DNA from: Sulfurisoma sp963709555
Lineage (GTDB): Bacteria > Pseudomonadota > Gammaproteobacteria > Burkholderiales > Rhodocyclaceae
Assembly (NCBI GenBank): GCA_963709555.1
Contig: CAVPWR010000008.1
Location: 937,466-1,001,465 of the forward strand
Length of the DNA: 64,000 nucleotides
Reading direction: 5' to 3'
In this document: one piece after another, positions 1 through 9,441 of the stretch
How positions within the stretch are numbered: the first letter of the stretch is position 1
Layout of the letters: the number at the start of each line of letters is the position of its first letter
Made by a program: the position numbers and the translations under genes
The notes under the pieces: model-generated
Databases searched by the model: none
Told to the model about the DNA's origin: nothing
What the model saw: the letters and a program-made list of their open reading frames with translations, nothing else

Positions 1-315
1 GATATTGACGCCGATGCGCTCGGCGTTCTCGGGAGTGACGGTCAGGCCGGAATCCTTGATGGCCTGGATGCCGGCGGCCATGCCGTAATGGATGAAGACA
101 TCCATCCGGCGGGCCTCCTTGGCCGAGAGATAGGTCGTAATGTCGAAACCCTTGACCTCGCCGGCGATGCGCGCCTTGAAGGCGGCAGGGTCGAAGCGGG
201 TGATAGGACCGATGCCGCTCTTGCCAGCGACGATGTTGTCCCAGGTTTCGGCTACGGTATTGCCGACCGGGGAAATGATCCCGAGGCCGGTGATGACGAC
301 TCTACGGCGCGACAA
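1..315 (-). CDS. fabF: 3-oxoacyl-ACP synthase II, N-terminal part (partial)
   Basis: Beta-ketoacyl-ACP synthase II elongates acyl-ACP chains by condensing them with malonyl-ACP in the cytoplasm. Only the first 105 codons are present; the gene runs off the left edge. The start is a TTG at 313-315 giving MSRRRVVITGLG, the standard FabF N-terminus, followed by IISPVGNTVAETWDNIVAGKSGIG. A GTG at 320-322 is out of frame. It lies 25 bp downstream of acpP and closes the fatty-acid synthesis cluster. The catalytic Cys and both His residues would lie outside the window. Confidence 0.93.
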   Translation of the reverse strand, partial: MSRRRVVITGLGIISPVGNTVAETWDNIVAGKSGIGPITRFDPAAFKARIAGEVKGFDITTYLSAKEARRMDVFIHYGMAAGIQAIKDSGLTVTPENAERIGVNI

Positions 316-340
316 GGTGCACTCCCAGGCGGTTTGGAGA

Positions 341-577
341 TTACTTCAGGTGAGCGTTGACGTAGTCGATGGCCTGCTGAACGCTGGTGATCTTCTCGGC
401 TTCCTCGTCAGGAATCTCGCACTCGAATTCCTCCTCGAGGGCCATCACCAGTTCGACCGTATCCAGCGAATCCGCGCCCAGATCGTCGACGAAGGACGAG
501 TCGTTCTTGATGTCGGCTTCATTGACGCCCAGTTGTTCGGCGACGATCTTCTTGACGCGTTGTTCGAGGTTCTCCAT
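341..577 (-). CDS. acpP: Acyl carrier protein
   Basis: Small acidic carrier that holds acyl intermediates on a 4'-phosphopantetheine arm. The 78-residue length is standard. The prosthetic-group site is the DSL motif at residues 36-38 (Ser37) inside GADSLDTVELVMALEEEF. The start MENLEQRVKK is preceded by an AGGAG-type site (the plus strand reads ctcct 6-10 bp away). It sits between fabG and fabF, the usual order in beta- and gammaproteobacteria, and is intact. Confidence 0.98.
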   Translation of the reverse strand: MENLEQRVKKIVAEQLGVNEADIKNDSSFVDDLGADSLDTVELVMALEEEFECEIPDEEAEKITSVQQAIDYVNAHLK

Positions 578-648
578 TGCCTGCTCCTGTGGTGAGAAAA
601 ACTGCTGCATTCTACCAAAATCGGCGCACCCACACGGTTGCGCCGAGA

Positions 649-1391
649 TCAGCTCATATACATTCCGCCGTTGACATGCAGCGTCGTGCCGGTGATGTAA
701 CCGGCGCGCGAACTGGCGAGGAAAGCCACGGCGGCGGCGATGTCGTCGGGTTGGCCGGCGCGGCCTGCCGGGATGCGCGACAGCAGTCCGTTGCGCACTG
801 CCTCCGGCATTTCCTTGGTCATGTCGGTATCGATGAAGCCGGGCGCGATGCAATTGACCGTGATGTTGCGACTGCCCAGTTCCTGGGCCAGCGAACGCGT
901 CAGGCCCTCGACGCCGGCCTTGGCCGCACAGTAGTTGGCCTGTCCCGGGTTGCCCGAACTGGCCACCACCGAAGTGATGTTGATGATGCGGCCGGTGCGC
1001 GCCTTCATCATCGGCGCGCATGACCAGCCTGGACAGGCGGAACACCGCCTTGAGGTTGGTGTCGATGACGGCATCCCATTCCTCGTCCTTCATGCGCATG
1101 GCGAGGTTGTCGCGGGTGATGCCGGCGTTGTTGACCAGCACCGAGACCGCGCCGAACTTTTTCTCGATCTCGCCGAGCAGCGCCTCGCAGGATGCGGCGT
1201 CGGTGACATTGAGCACCGCGCCCATGCCGGCGACATTGACCGCTTCCAAGCGCCTTCTGGATATCCGCGGCGCCGGCTTCCGACGTCGCCGTGCCGATCA
1301 CCGTGGCGCCCTGGGCGCCGAGTTCCAGCGCGATGGCGCGGCCGATGCCGCGCGAGGCGCCGGTGACCAGCGCAATCTGTCCCTTGAGCAT
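649..1391 (-). CDS. fabG: 3-oxoacyl-ACP reductase, two single-base frameshifts
   Basis: NADPH-dependent reductase of 3-oxoacyl-ACP (short-chain dehydrogenase family). The N-terminal frame gives MLKGQIALVTGASRGIGRAI (Rossmann TGxxxGIG). The middle frame gives VLVNNAGITRDNLAMRMKDEEW, and the last frame gives the catalytic Tyr-Lys (NYCAAKAG) and the C-terminus HVNGGMYMS. The frames switch near 1247 (cttggaag for cttgaag on the coding strand) and near 1016 (an extra G before MMKARTGR). Removing both extra bases yields 246 residues, the normal family length, so sequence error is likelier than gene loss. Confidence 0.93.
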
Positions 1392-1394
1392 CGC

Positions 1395-2328
1395 TTATCC
1401 CTTCACCGCGGCCAGCGTCGCCTCGACGCCGGCCAGATCGTTCATCGCGCCGCCGGCCAGGCCGTCGGCGCAGCGTTTGGTCAGGCCCGCCAGCACCTTG
1501 CCGGGACCGCATTCATAGACGTGGGTGACGCCGGCCGCCTGCATCGCCCGCATGGTTTCGACCCAGCGCACCGGCGCGGCGGCCTGGCGCACCAGCGCGG
1601 CCTTGATGGCCGCGGGATCGGTCGCCATGGCGACATCGACGTTATTCACCACGGGAATTCGCGGCGCGTTGAAGCTCAGCGCCGGCCAGCGCGGTCTCGA
1701 GACGCTCCGCGGCCGGCTGCATCAGCGAGGAATGGAAGGGGGCGGAGACCGGCAGCATCAGCGCGCGCTTGGCGCCTTTGGCCTTGCAGCCTTCTGCCGC
1801 GCGCTCGACCGCGGCCTTGTGGCCGGCGATCACCGTCTGTTCCGGCGAGTTGAAATTGACGGCCTGCACAGCCTGGCCTTGCGCCGACTCGGCGCAAACG
1901 GCCTTCACGGTTTCCGCGTCCATGCCGAGGATCGCCGCCATGGCGCCTTCGCCCGCCGGCACCGCGTCCTGCATCGCCTTGGCGCGCAGTTCGACCAGCG
2001 GCACGGCATCCTTCAATTCGAGCACGCCGGCGGCGACCAGCGCCGAGTATTCACCGAGGCTGTGGCCGGCGACCATGGCAGGCTGCGTGCCGCCCATGTC
2101 CAGCCACAGGCGCCAGACGGCGACGCCGGCCGTCAGCATCAGCGGTTGGGTATTGACGGTCTGCGACAGCGCTTCGGCCGGACCTTCGGCCACGAGTTGC
2201 CAAAGGTCGCGGCCGAGCGCCAGCGAAGCTTCGTCGAAGGTGGCGCGGATGACCGGGCTGTCGCCGTAGGCGGCCATCATGCCCAGCGATTGCGAGCCTT
2301 GGCCAGGAAACACGAACGCAAATTTCAT
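1395..2328 (-). CDS. fabD: Malonyl-CoA:ACP transacylase, one frameshift
   Basis: Transfers malonyl from CoA to ACP to supply the elongation cycle. It shows FVFPGQGSQ at residues 5-13, the nucleophile motif GHSLGE with Ser90, and the catalytic His in APFHSSLM near residue 199. The frame breaks near 1660-1680: the first part ends in LETALAG, while FNAPRIPVVNNVDVA continues in another frame. Deleting one base restores about 310 residues. It lies between fabH and fabG with 11-bp and 3-bp gaps. Confidence 0.93.
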
Positions 2329-2339
2329 ATTGGTCGAGA

Positions 2340-3314
2340 TCAGAGTTTGAGCAGGGCTGCGCCCCAGGTGAAACCGCCGCCGACGCCTTCGAGCAGCACC
2401 GTATCGCCAGCGCCGACTTTTCCTGAGCGCACGACTTCATCGAGCGCCAGCGGAATCGATGCCGCCGAGGTGTTGCCGTGGTGATCCACGGTGACGATGC
2501 ATTTCTCCGGCGGCAGGTGCAGCTTCTTCGCCGTCGACAGCAGGATGCGGACGTTGGCCTGGTGCGGAATCAGCCAGTCGAGCTGGTCCGCCGTCATGTT
2601 CGCGGCGGCCAATACTTCGTGGGCGACATCGGCCAGCACCTTGACGGCAAACTTGAACACCGCCTGGCCGTCCATGCGCAGGAAGGGGTCGCCGACCGCC
2701 TTGCCACCGCAGACCTGACCCGGCACCGCGAGGATGCCGTGGTGGCTGCCGTCGGCGTGCATGGCCGTGGCGAGGATGCCCGGCGTGTCCGATGCCTCCA
2801 GCACCACCGCGCCGGCGCCGTCGCCGAACAGCACGCAGGTGCCGCGATCGCTCCAGTCGAGGATGCGCGAGAACACCTCGGCGCCGACGACCAGCGCGCA
2901 CTTGTGCGAACCGGAACGGATGAACTTGTCGGCCACGGTCAGGGCATAGACGAAGCCGCTGCACACCGCCTGCAGGTCGAAGGCCGCGCCGCCATTGCCG
3001 ATGCCGAGCTTGGCCTGCAACAGCGCCGCGGCACTGGGGAAAACATAATCGGGCGTCGAAGTCGCGACGATGATGAGATCGACGTCGTTGGCCGGACGGC
3101 CGGCGGCCTCGAGGGCGCGCTTGCAGGCCTCGAAAGCCAGGTCGCTGGCGGCGACGCCGGCGCCGGCCAGGTGGCGGGCGCGGATGCCGGTGCGTTCGGC
3201 GATCCAGTCGTCGGAGGAATCGAGGCCGTGCGCTGCGATCAGCTCCGAGTTCGAGACAGGCGCACCCGGCAGAAAGCTGCCGGTGCCGGTGATGCGGGAA
3301 TGAACGGTGGCCAT
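2340..3314 (-). CDS. fabH: 3-oxoacyl-ACP synthase III
   Basis: Initiates fatty-acid synthesis by condensing acetyl-CoA with malonyl-ACP. The protein is 324 residues and intact. The catalytic triad is visible: Cys118 in DLQAVCSGF, His251 in IPHQANVRI and Asn281 in HHGNTSAAS. The ATG at 3312-3314 lies 2 bp after the plsX stop and was preferred over an upstream in-frame start. Near the C-terminus, residues 299-305 (KVGAGDT) are encoded by one copy of the dispersed 15-bp word found elsewhere in the window; they replace the usual basic KxxxGDT without changing length. Confidence 0.97.
   Translation of the reverse strand: MATVHSRITGTGSFLPGAPVSNSELIAAHGLDSSDDWIAERTGIRARHLAGAGVAASDLAFEACKRALEAAGRPANDVDLIIVATSTPDYVFPSAAALLQAKLGIGNGGAAFDLQAVCSGFVYALTVADKFIRSGSHKCALVVGAEVFSRILDWSDRGTCVLFGDGAGAVVLEASDTPGILATAMHADGSHHGILAVPGQVCGGKAVGDPFLRMDGQAVFKFAVKVLADVAHEVLAAANMTADQLDWLIPHQANVRILLSTAKKLHLPPEKCIVTVDHHGNTSAASIPLALDEVVRSGKVGAGDTVLLEGVGGGFTWGAALLKL
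2406..2420 (-). repeat. Dispersed 15-bp word AAAGTCGGCGCTGGC, copy 1 (inside fabH)
   Basis: Exact copy on the minus strand, read there as GGAAAAGTCGGCGCTGGCG. It encodes KVGAG of FabH in the gene's own frame. See the finding on this repeat. Confidence 0.8.
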
Positions 3315-3316
3315 GG

Positions 3317-4342
3317 TCAGTCGCAAAGAGTCGGCGTTGGCGCCACGGCGGCCATGCGCAGGGCGATTTTTTCGGGAAGCCGCTCGCGTGCCGCCTCGGC
3401 CGCACGCTGCAGCGCGCAGCGGAAGGCAAAGGCGTCGGCCGAACCATGGCTCTTGAAGACGATGCCCTTGAGACCGAGCAGGCCGGCGCCGTTGTAGGCC
3501 CGATGGTCAAAACGGCGTTTGAAGGATTTGATCACCGGCAACGCCGCCAGGGCGGAGAGCTTGGTGAAAATGTTGCGCGAGAACTCCTGCTTGAGCGCCC
3601 CGTAGATCATCTGGGCGAGGCCCTCTGAGGACTTGAGCAAAACGTTGCCGACGAAACCATCGCACACCACGACATCCGTGGTGCCCTTCCAGATATCGGT
3701 ACCCTCGACGTTGCCGTAGAAGTTGAGATCGCTGGCCCGGAGCAGGTCGGCCGCCCGCTTGACCACCTCGTTGCCCTTGATGTCCTCTTCGCCGATGTTG
3801 AGCAGACCGATCGAAGGACGTTCCTTGTGTTCCAGCGCCGAGACCAGCATTGACCCCATGATGCCGAACTGCTGCAGGTGTTCGGCCTGGCAATCGACGT
3901 TGGCGCCGAGATCCAGCACGTAGGTGTGGCCCTTGCTCGTAGGCAGGATGCCGGCGATGGCCGGACGATCGATGCCCGGCAGGGTCTTGAGGACGAAACG
4001 CGAAATCGCCATCAGCGCGCCGGTGTTGCCGGCGGACAGGCCGGCGGCGGCCGTGCCGTCCTTGACCAGGTCGGCCATGACGCGCATCGACGAATCCTTC
4101 TTGCCGCGCAGGGCGCTGGCGACAGGCTCGTCCATGCCGACCACCTCGCTGGAATGGTGGATACGGACACGATCACCGAACTCGCTCGCGCCCTTTTTCA
4201 GCAGCGGACGCAGATCATCCTCGCGCCCGACCAGAATGGCGGCGCAGTCGCTCTCGCGACGCAGGAAATCGAGTACGGCGGGTACGGTGACCGTCGGGCC
4301 GTGATCTCCGCCCATGCAGTCCACCGCGATGGTGATTGCCAT
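3317..4342 (-). CDS. plsX: Phosphate acyltransferase PlsX
   Basis: Makes acyl-phosphate from acyl-ACP for the PlsY route of phospholipid synthesis. It is 341 residues, intact, and starts MAITIAVDCMGGDHGP, the characteristic N-terminus, with KGSSMRV-like (KKDSSMRVM) and SAGNTGALMA motifs typical of the family. It lies in the rpmF-plsX-fabH order that is widely conserved. The C-terminus (PTPTLCD) is slightly extended beyond the core fold. Confidence 0.97.
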   Translation of the reverse strand: MAITIAVDCMGGDHGPTVTVPAVLDFLRRESDCAAILVGREDDLRPLLKKGASEFGDRVRIHHSSEVVGMDEPVASALRGKKDSSMRVMADLVKDGTAAAGLSAGNTGALMAISRFVLKTLPGIDRPAIAGILPTSKGHTYVLDLGANVDCQAEHLQQFGIMGSMLVSALEHKERPSIGLLNIGEEDIKGNEVVKRAADLLRASDLNFYGNVEGTDIWKGTTDVVVCDGFVGNVLLKSSEGLAQMIYGALKQEFSRNIFTKLSALAALPVIKSFKRRFDHRAYNGAGLLGLKGIVFKSHGSADAFAFRCALQRAAEAARERLPEKIALRMAAVAPTPTLCD

Positions 4343-4410
4343 CGTTGGGAAGTGTGCTCGTGAAAACGGCCGGCGCGCCTGGATGGCACCGCCGGCCGTT
4401 TCCGTAAGAG

Positions 4411-4590
4411 TTACTCGCCCTTGGTCTTGAGAATCTTCTTGCCGCGGTAGACACCCGTCGGCGAGATGTGGTGACGCAGGTGGACTTCGCCCGTGGTCGT
4501 CTCGACGGCCAGCGGCGGGTTGGTCAGAAAGTCATGGGCGCGATGCATGCCACGCTTGGAGGGAGATTTTTTGTTCTGTTGGACGGCCAT
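4411..4590 (-). CDS. rpmF: 50S ribosomal protein L32
   Basis: Zinc-ribbon-type protein of the large ribosomal subunit. It is 59 residues and starts MAVQQNKKSPSKRGMHRAHD, followed by HHISPTGVYRGKKI, both diagnostic of L32. It is of the form without the four-Cys zinc site. It lies 4 bp after yceD and about 68 bp before plsX, the classical yceD-rpmF-plsX arrangement. Confidence 0.97.
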   Translation of the reverse strand: MAVQQNKKSPSKRGMHRAHDFLTNPPLAVETTTGEVHLRHHISPTGVYRGKKILKTKGE

Positions 4591-4594
4591 TTCA

Positions 4595-5173
4595 CTACTC
4601 CTTGCTTCTCTTAAGTTTCGCCAGCACCGCGAACGGCGAAGGCTCGTGTTCATCTTTCATCGCCACAGGCGGCTCGCATGCATCGTGCCTCGGCACGATC
4701 GGCAAGGCCAGCAGCACCTCGTCCTCGATCAGCGCCAGCACCGACTGCTCGCGGCCCGCCTCGATGGCGTCCCACTCATCATCCAGCTCGTCGCCCGCGA
4801 CTTCGCCATCGTATTCGTCCTCGACAACTTCATCCGGCAACATCTCGCCCGGCGCCAGCAGCAGCAGACGGCTCACCACACGCAGCGGGAAGTCCATCAC
4901 CTGCAGACAGCGCTGGCAGCGAAACTTCAGGCTGCCGGCCACTTCCAGTTCCAGCCCGGGCTTTCCGTCCTGCCGCTGTTCGCCTGTCAGGCCGCGCAAC
5001 GTGCAATTCAAAGAACCCACCGGCTCGACTACGACATCGGCGAGGCGGTCCAGCGCGGCAACCGCCACCACTCCGCTTATCTCACGGCCTTGGCGGGCAA
5101 ACTCCAAGCTATCGATGACCGCTGCGCTTACATCGGTCGGGCCGCTTTTCGTTTGACTCTTCTGGCTCGACAT
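4595..5173 (-). CDS. yceD: YceD/DUF177 family protein
   Basis: Member of the DUF177 family, associated in the literature with 23S rRNA and ribosome production; the exact activity is not established from sequence. It is 192 residues and intact. A CxxC pair (CQRCL, near residues 85-88) is the family's conserved feature, followed by an acidic stretch rich in Asp and Glu. It is co-directional with rpmF, the most conserved neighbour of this family. Confidence 0.9.
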   Translation of the reverse strand: MSSQKSQTKSGPTDVSAAVIDSLEFARQGREISGVVAVAALDRLADVVVEPVGSLNCTLRGLTGEQRQDGKPGLELEVAGSLKFRCQRCLQVMDFPLRVVSRLLLLAPGEMLPDEVVEDEYDGEVAGDELDDEWDAIEAGREQSVLALIEDEVLLALPIVPRHDACEPPVAMKDEHEPSPFAVLAKLKRSKE

Positions 5174-5221
5174 AAACGGCGAATGTTATCATGCCGCCCC
5201 TTTGCCAGTCAAAACAAAAAC

Positions 5222-5809
5222 ATGCCGCCCAAACTTGTCCTGGCCTCGACCTCGCCCTACCGCCGAGAACTTCTCGGCCGCCTGCAAATCCCCTTCGAGG
5301 CGGTCGCCCCGGAAACCGACGAAACGGCTCTGACTAACGAGTCCCCCGTCGCCACCGCCGAACGCCTCGCCGAAGCCAAGGCCCGCGCCGTCGCCAACCG
5401 ATTTCCCGATGCCCTGATCATCGGTTCCGACCAGGTCGCCTATGTGGCGGGCGACTCGCAGCGCTTCGGCAAGCCAGGAACGAAAGATAATGCCATCACC
5501 CAGCTGCGCTCGATGAGCGGAAAAGCGGTGATTTTCCATACCGGCTTGTGCTTGCTCAACGCCGCGACCGGCCGAACGCACATTCGCGGCATCCCCACTG
5601 AAGTACGCTTCCGCGAACTGTCGGACGCCGAGATCCACCGCTATGTCGACAAGGAAGACGCCCTCAACTGTGCCGGCTCGGCGCGCTCCGAGGGGCTGGG
5701 CATCGCGCTGCTCGAATACCTGCGCGGCGACGATCCCAACGCCCTGGTCGGCCTGCCGCTGATCGCGCTGGCAGAGATGCTGCGGGCCGAGGGCGTCGAG
5801 CTGCCGTGA
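5222..5809 (+). CDS. Maf-like nucleotide pyrophosphatase (YceF type)
   Basis: Maf-family house-cleaning pyrophosphatase; the YceF branch prefers 7-methyl-GTP. The 195-residue protein starts MPPKLVLASTSPYRRELLGR with the conserved STSPYRR substrate loop, and has IIGSDQVAYV with the catalytic Asp, GKPG, and the SARSEGLG segment. The start was chosen over longer in-frame upstream codons because it begins exactly at the family's N-terminus. It is divergent from yceD and overlaps the next start by TGATG. Confidence 0.93.
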   Translation: MPPKLVLASTSPYRRELLGRLQIPFEAVAPETDETALTNESPVATAERLAEAKARAVANRFPDALIIGSDQVAYVAGDSQRFGKPGTKDNAITQLRSMSGKAVIFHTGLCLLNAATGRTHIRGIPTEVRFRELSDAEIHRYVDKEDALNCAGSARSEGLGIALLEYLRGDDPNALVGLPLIALAEMLRAEGVELP

Positions 5810-6522
5810 TGGCGGCAACGCTCTACCTGATTCCGGTCGCCCTCGGCGAATCCGCCTGGCCGCACTACCTGCCCCAGGCCAGCCGCGACATCGCCTGCAC
5901 CCTGAGCCATTTCGCGGTCGAGAACGCCAAAAGCGCGCGGGCCGAACTCAAGCGCATCGGCCATCCCCTGCCCCTGCGCGAACTCGCCATCGAGCAACTG
6001 CCGGAAAAGTCGTCGGCCGCCGACATCGAGCGGCTGCTGGCGCCGTTGCGCGAGGGCCACGACCTCGGCTTGATGTCGGAAGCCGGCTGTCCCGGCGTCG
6101 CCGACCCCGGCGCGCTGCTGGTGCGGCGAGCCCATGAACTCGGCATTCCCGTGCGGCCGCTGGTCGGCCCGTCCTCCCTGCTGCTGGCCCTGATGGCTTC
6201 GGGACTCGACGGCCAGCGCTTCGCCTTCCACGGCTACCTGCCGGCGCGCGAACCGGAACGCGGCCGCCGCATCGCCGAACTGGAACGGGAATCGCAGAAG
6301 AATACTCAGACGCAACTATTCATCGAAACGCCCTACCGCAACGCGGCGCTGTTCGACGCCCTTCTGACGAACTGCCGGCCGCAGACGCTGCTGTGCGTGG
6401 CCAGCGACCTGTCCCTGGCGACGGAGACGGTATCCACGCGCCGCGTGGCGGACTGGCGCCAGGCACAACGACCGGACCTAGACAAGCGTCCGACCGTGTT
6501 CCTCATCCTCAGCGCAGGCTAA
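5809..6522 (+). CDS. RsmI-like SAM-dependent methyltransferase
   Basis: Tetrapyrrole-methylase-fold protein related to RsmI, the 16S rRNA (C1402 ribose) methyltransferase. It is 237 residues. Motifs seen are MSEAGCPGVADPGALLVRRAHE and VGPSSLLLALMASGL, which match the SAM-binding loops of the fold. The N-terminus (TLYLIPVALGE) differs from true RsmI (TPIGNL), so it is the paralogous branch often found beside maf; substrate is uncertain. Its 3' end overlaps the convergent sppA by 14 bp. Confidence 0.85.
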   Translation: MAATLYLIPVALGESAWPHYLPQASRDIACTLSHFAVENAKSARAELKRIGHPLPLRELAIEQLPEKSSAADIERLLAPLREGHDLGLMSEAGCPGVADPGALLVRRAHELGIPVRPLVGPSSLLLALMASGLDGQRFAFHGYLPAREPERGRRIAELERESQKNTQTQLFIETPYRNAALFDALLTNCRPQTLLCVASDLSLATETVSTRRVADWRQAQRPDLDKRPTVFLILSAG

Positions 6523-7469
6523 ACCGCGTCACCACGCTGGCCGCGCCCTCGGCCATGTTGGCACCGAAGCGTTTGGCGAACTTCTCGGCGAAGTTGGACC
6601 TGACCGTGTAGTCGCGGATGTCCTCGGCCTTGAGAACGTCGCGCGCCACCGACTCGAGGGTGCCGTAACCGTCGGCCAGGCCCAGCTCGATGCTCCTGGC
6701 ACCGGTCCAGCATCAGGCCGGAGAACATCTCCGGCGTTTCCTTGAGCCGCTTGCCCCGCCCCTTGCGCACGACATCGATGAACTGGCGGTGAATGTCGTC
6801 GAGCATATTCTGGGCATGGGCCTTGTGTTCGGCGTTCTGCGGCGAGAAGGGATCGAGGAAGCCCTTGCTCTGGCCGGCTGTCAGCAGCCGGCGCTCGACG
6901 CCGAGCTTGTCCATGCTGCCGGTGAAGCCGAAGCCGTCCATCAGCACGCCGATCGAGCCGATGATGCTGGCCTTGTCCACATAGATCTTGTCCGCTGCGG
7001 CGGCAATGTAATAGCCGCCGGAGGCACAGACATCCTCGACCACGACGTAAAGCGGCACCTCGGGGTGCTTAACGCGCAGGCGGCGTATCTCGTCGTTGAT
7101 CATGCCGGCCTGCACCGGGCTGCCGCCGGGGCTGTTGATGCGCAGCACCACGCCGGCAGTGTGCTTGGACTTGAAGGCGGCCTGCAGCGCCGAGATCACG
7201 TTCTCGGCGTTGGCGTCGCCCTTGGCCTGGATCACGCCGGCCAGATCGACCAGCGCCGTGGTTTTCTTGCCGTCGGCGATATCGGCTGACCCACCCCATT
7301 CGCCCCAGTCGACGGCCAGGAACAGCAGCAACGTCACGTAGGCGAAGCCCAGCAGCTTGAAGAAAATGCCCCAGCGCCGATGGCGGCGCTGCTCGGCGAT
7401 GCCTTCGAGCGCGATCTTCTCGATGACCTGGCGTTCCCAATTCGGTTGGTTCTGATCCGACACATTCAT
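6509..7469 (-). CDS. sppA: Signal peptide peptidase SppA (S49), one frameshift
   Basis: Membrane-anchored serine peptidase that degrades cleaved signal peptides in the periplasm. A single transmembrane segment lies at about residues 33-52. The nucleophile Ser is in DVCASGGYYIAAAA and the general-base Lys follows in the GSMDKLGVERRLLTAGQSKG region, typical of the single-domain SppA36 form. The frame breaks near 6700: FSGLM should continue WTGARSIELGLADG, and removing one base gives 319 residues ending VVTRFSLR. Confidence 0.92.
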
Positions 7470-7845
7470 CCTTCCAGCAGAAATACCGTCCCCTCGCGCT
7501 CAGCCACCGGCAGCGCCGTCAGGCCATGGCCGTTGCAGCGGCCGCCGACGCATCGCCCCGTCGCCGGATCATAGAGCGCGCCGTGGGTGGCGCAAATCAA
7601 GTATAAACCGCCGCTGTCGAAAAACTGGCCGTGCTGCCAGTCGAGTTCGACCGGAATATGGCCGCAGCGGTTCAGATAGGCATGGACATGGCCCTGATGG
7701 CGCACGGCGAAGGCGGGAGCCGGCGTCTCGTCAGCGTGCCCCGCAGGAAGTACCCCTGGGGTGCGGACTCAAGCTCGAAGCGCACGCCCGGCCCGCCGTC
7801 GAGCAACTCGTCGCTGGCGCAGATCAGCCGTTCGCGCGCAGCCAA
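7466..7845 (-). CDS. Rieske-type [2Fe-2S] protein, frameshifted
   Basis: Small soluble Rieske protein of the kind found between gph and sppA in betaproteobacteria; role unknown, possibly electron transfer. The cluster ligands are visible as CGH (LNRCGHIP) and CATHGALYDPATG. The N-terminal part (LICASDELLDGGPGVRFEL) is in a different frame from AFAVRHQGHVHAYLNRC, with the switch near 7725. The start is uncertain: the N-terminal frame opens inside gph, and a TTG at 7843-7845 is one option. Confidence 0.8.
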
Positions 7846-8481
7846 CGATGCAGATCCTCGATGTTCCGTGCAAGGTGCAGCGGCGCCGCCTCCAGCCAAT
7901 GCCTCGGGCGGATGGGCGCCATAGGAGACTCCGACCGCGGCCGTGCCGGCATTCTTCGCCATCAGCAGGTCGTGGGTGGTGTCGCCGATCATCAGTGTAG
8001 TCTCCGGGGCGACGCCGAACTCGGCCATCAGTTCCTCGAGCATCTGCGGATGGGGTTTGGAGTGGCACTCGTCGGCGCAGCGCGTGGCCTGGAAGAGTTC
8101 GCCGAGCCCGCTGTGGCCGAGCGCGCGATCCAGTCCCTTGCGCGACTTGCCGGTGGCGATGGCCAGCAGGTGGCCGGCCTCGCCCAGCGCCCGCACCAGG
8201 TCCTCCGCCCCGTCGAACAGCGTCAGTTCGTGGTCCTGCGCCAGGTAGTGGTGGCGGTAGCGGTCGGCGAGTTCCTCATGCCGCTCGTCTTCCAGTTCCG
8301 GCAGGGCGTGGCGCAGCGCCTCGCCCAGGCCGAGGCCGATGACGTGGCGCGCCCGCTCCTCCGGCGGCGGCGCCAGGCCGAGGTCGCGTGCGGCGGCCTG
8401 GATGCTGGCGACGATGGCGCCCGCCGAATCCATCAGCGTGCCGTCCCAGTCGAAGACGATCAGTTCAAAGCGCTTCGCCAT
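7824..8481 (-). CDS. gph: HAD-family phosphatase (phosphoglycolate phosphatase-like), one frameshift
   Basis: Haloacid dehalogenase hydrolase; the neighbourhood and sequence fit a Gph-like phosphoglycolate phosphatase. Motif I is FDWDGTLMDS with the nucleophilic Asp, motif II is IATGKSRKG, and motifs III and IV are KPHPQMLEEL and MIGDTTHDLLMA. The start ATG at 8479-8481 (MAKRFELIVFDWDGT) overlaps the rluC stop. One extra base near 7885 breaks the last 30 codons; removing it gives 218 residues ending LHRWLRANG. Confidence 0.9.
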
Positions 8482-9434
8482 AGTCTCTCGGTTCGTTGGC
8501 ATCCAGCCGTTTCAGGAAATCCCGCAGGTCCGGCGGCAGCGGCGCCTCCAATTCCAGAGGTTCACCCGTCAGCGGATGCACCAGTTTCAGCTGCGCGGCA
8601 TGCAGGAACATGCGTTTGAGGCCGGCCTTTTGCAAGTCCTTGTTCAGCGGAAAGTCGCCGTACTTGTCGTCGCCGGCCAGCGGAAAGCCCAGAGTGGGCC
8701 AGATGGACGCGGATCTGGTGGGTGCGCCCGGTCTTGAGTTCGACCTCGACCAGGCTGAAGTTCTGCCAGCGCGCCACCAGCCTGACGATGCTGTGCGCTT
8801 CCTTGCCCTCGCGCGACACCGCGACGCGGCGTTCGCCCTCCTCCGTCAGGTACTTCTGCAGCGGCAGCCGCACATGCTGCTGCGGGTTCATCCAGCGCCC
8901 CCTGACCAGCGCCAGGTAGCGCTTGGCGATCTTGCCTTCCCGAAACATGTCGTGGAGGCGGGTCAGCGCCGAGCGCTTCTTGGCGACCAGCAGCAGGCCG
9001 GAGGTCTCACGGTCGAGCCGGTGGGCGAGTTCAAGCAACTTTGCCTGCGGCCTGGCACGGCGCAATTGCTCGATCACGCCGAAGCTCACCCCGCTGCCGC
9101 CATGGACGGCCACGCCGGCGGGCTTGTCGATGACCATCAGGGCGTCGTCCTCATGGGCGAGGGTGAAGTCGCGAGCGGGAACGGCGGCCGTGGCCGCCTT
9201 TTCGGCCACCCGAATCGGCGGCACGCGCACGACATCGCCCTCGCGCACCCGGTAGTCCGCGCCGATGCGCCCCTTGTTCACCCGCACCTCGCCGCTGCGC
9301 AGAATCCGATAGACGTGGCTCTTCGGCACGCCCTTGGCCAGGCGCAGCAGGAAGTTGTCGATACGCTGCCCGGCAGACTCCTCCCCGACTTCGAGCAGCG
9401 TCGCCGAATCTTTGCTTAACTCATTCATTTTCAA
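8465..9434 (-). CDS. rluC: 23S rRNA pseudouridine synthase RluC, one frameshift
   Basis: Isomerises specific uridines of 23S rRNA to pseudouridine. An S4 domain fills residues about 20-75 (QRIDNFLLRLAKGVPKSHVY). The catalytic Asp lies in LAHRLDRETSGLLLVAKKR, and KTGRTHQIRVHLAH follows. One extra base near 8700 shifts the last 80 codons; the restored frame runs GFPLAGDDKYGDF to an end overlapping gph. Removing it gives 322 residues. It is divergent from rne, an arrangement common in proteobacteria. Confidence 0.93.
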
Positions 9435-9441
9435 ATATACT
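9412..9441 (+). promoter_or_regulatory. Predicted sigma70 promoter of rne
   Basis: TTGCTT (9412-9417), an 18-bp spacer, and TATACT (9436-9441) form a good housekeeping promoter in an AT-rich patch that overlaps the rluC start. Transcription would begin near 9448, giving a leader of about 405 nt. The placement upstream of rne matches the long leader known for E. coli rne. Confidence 0.6.
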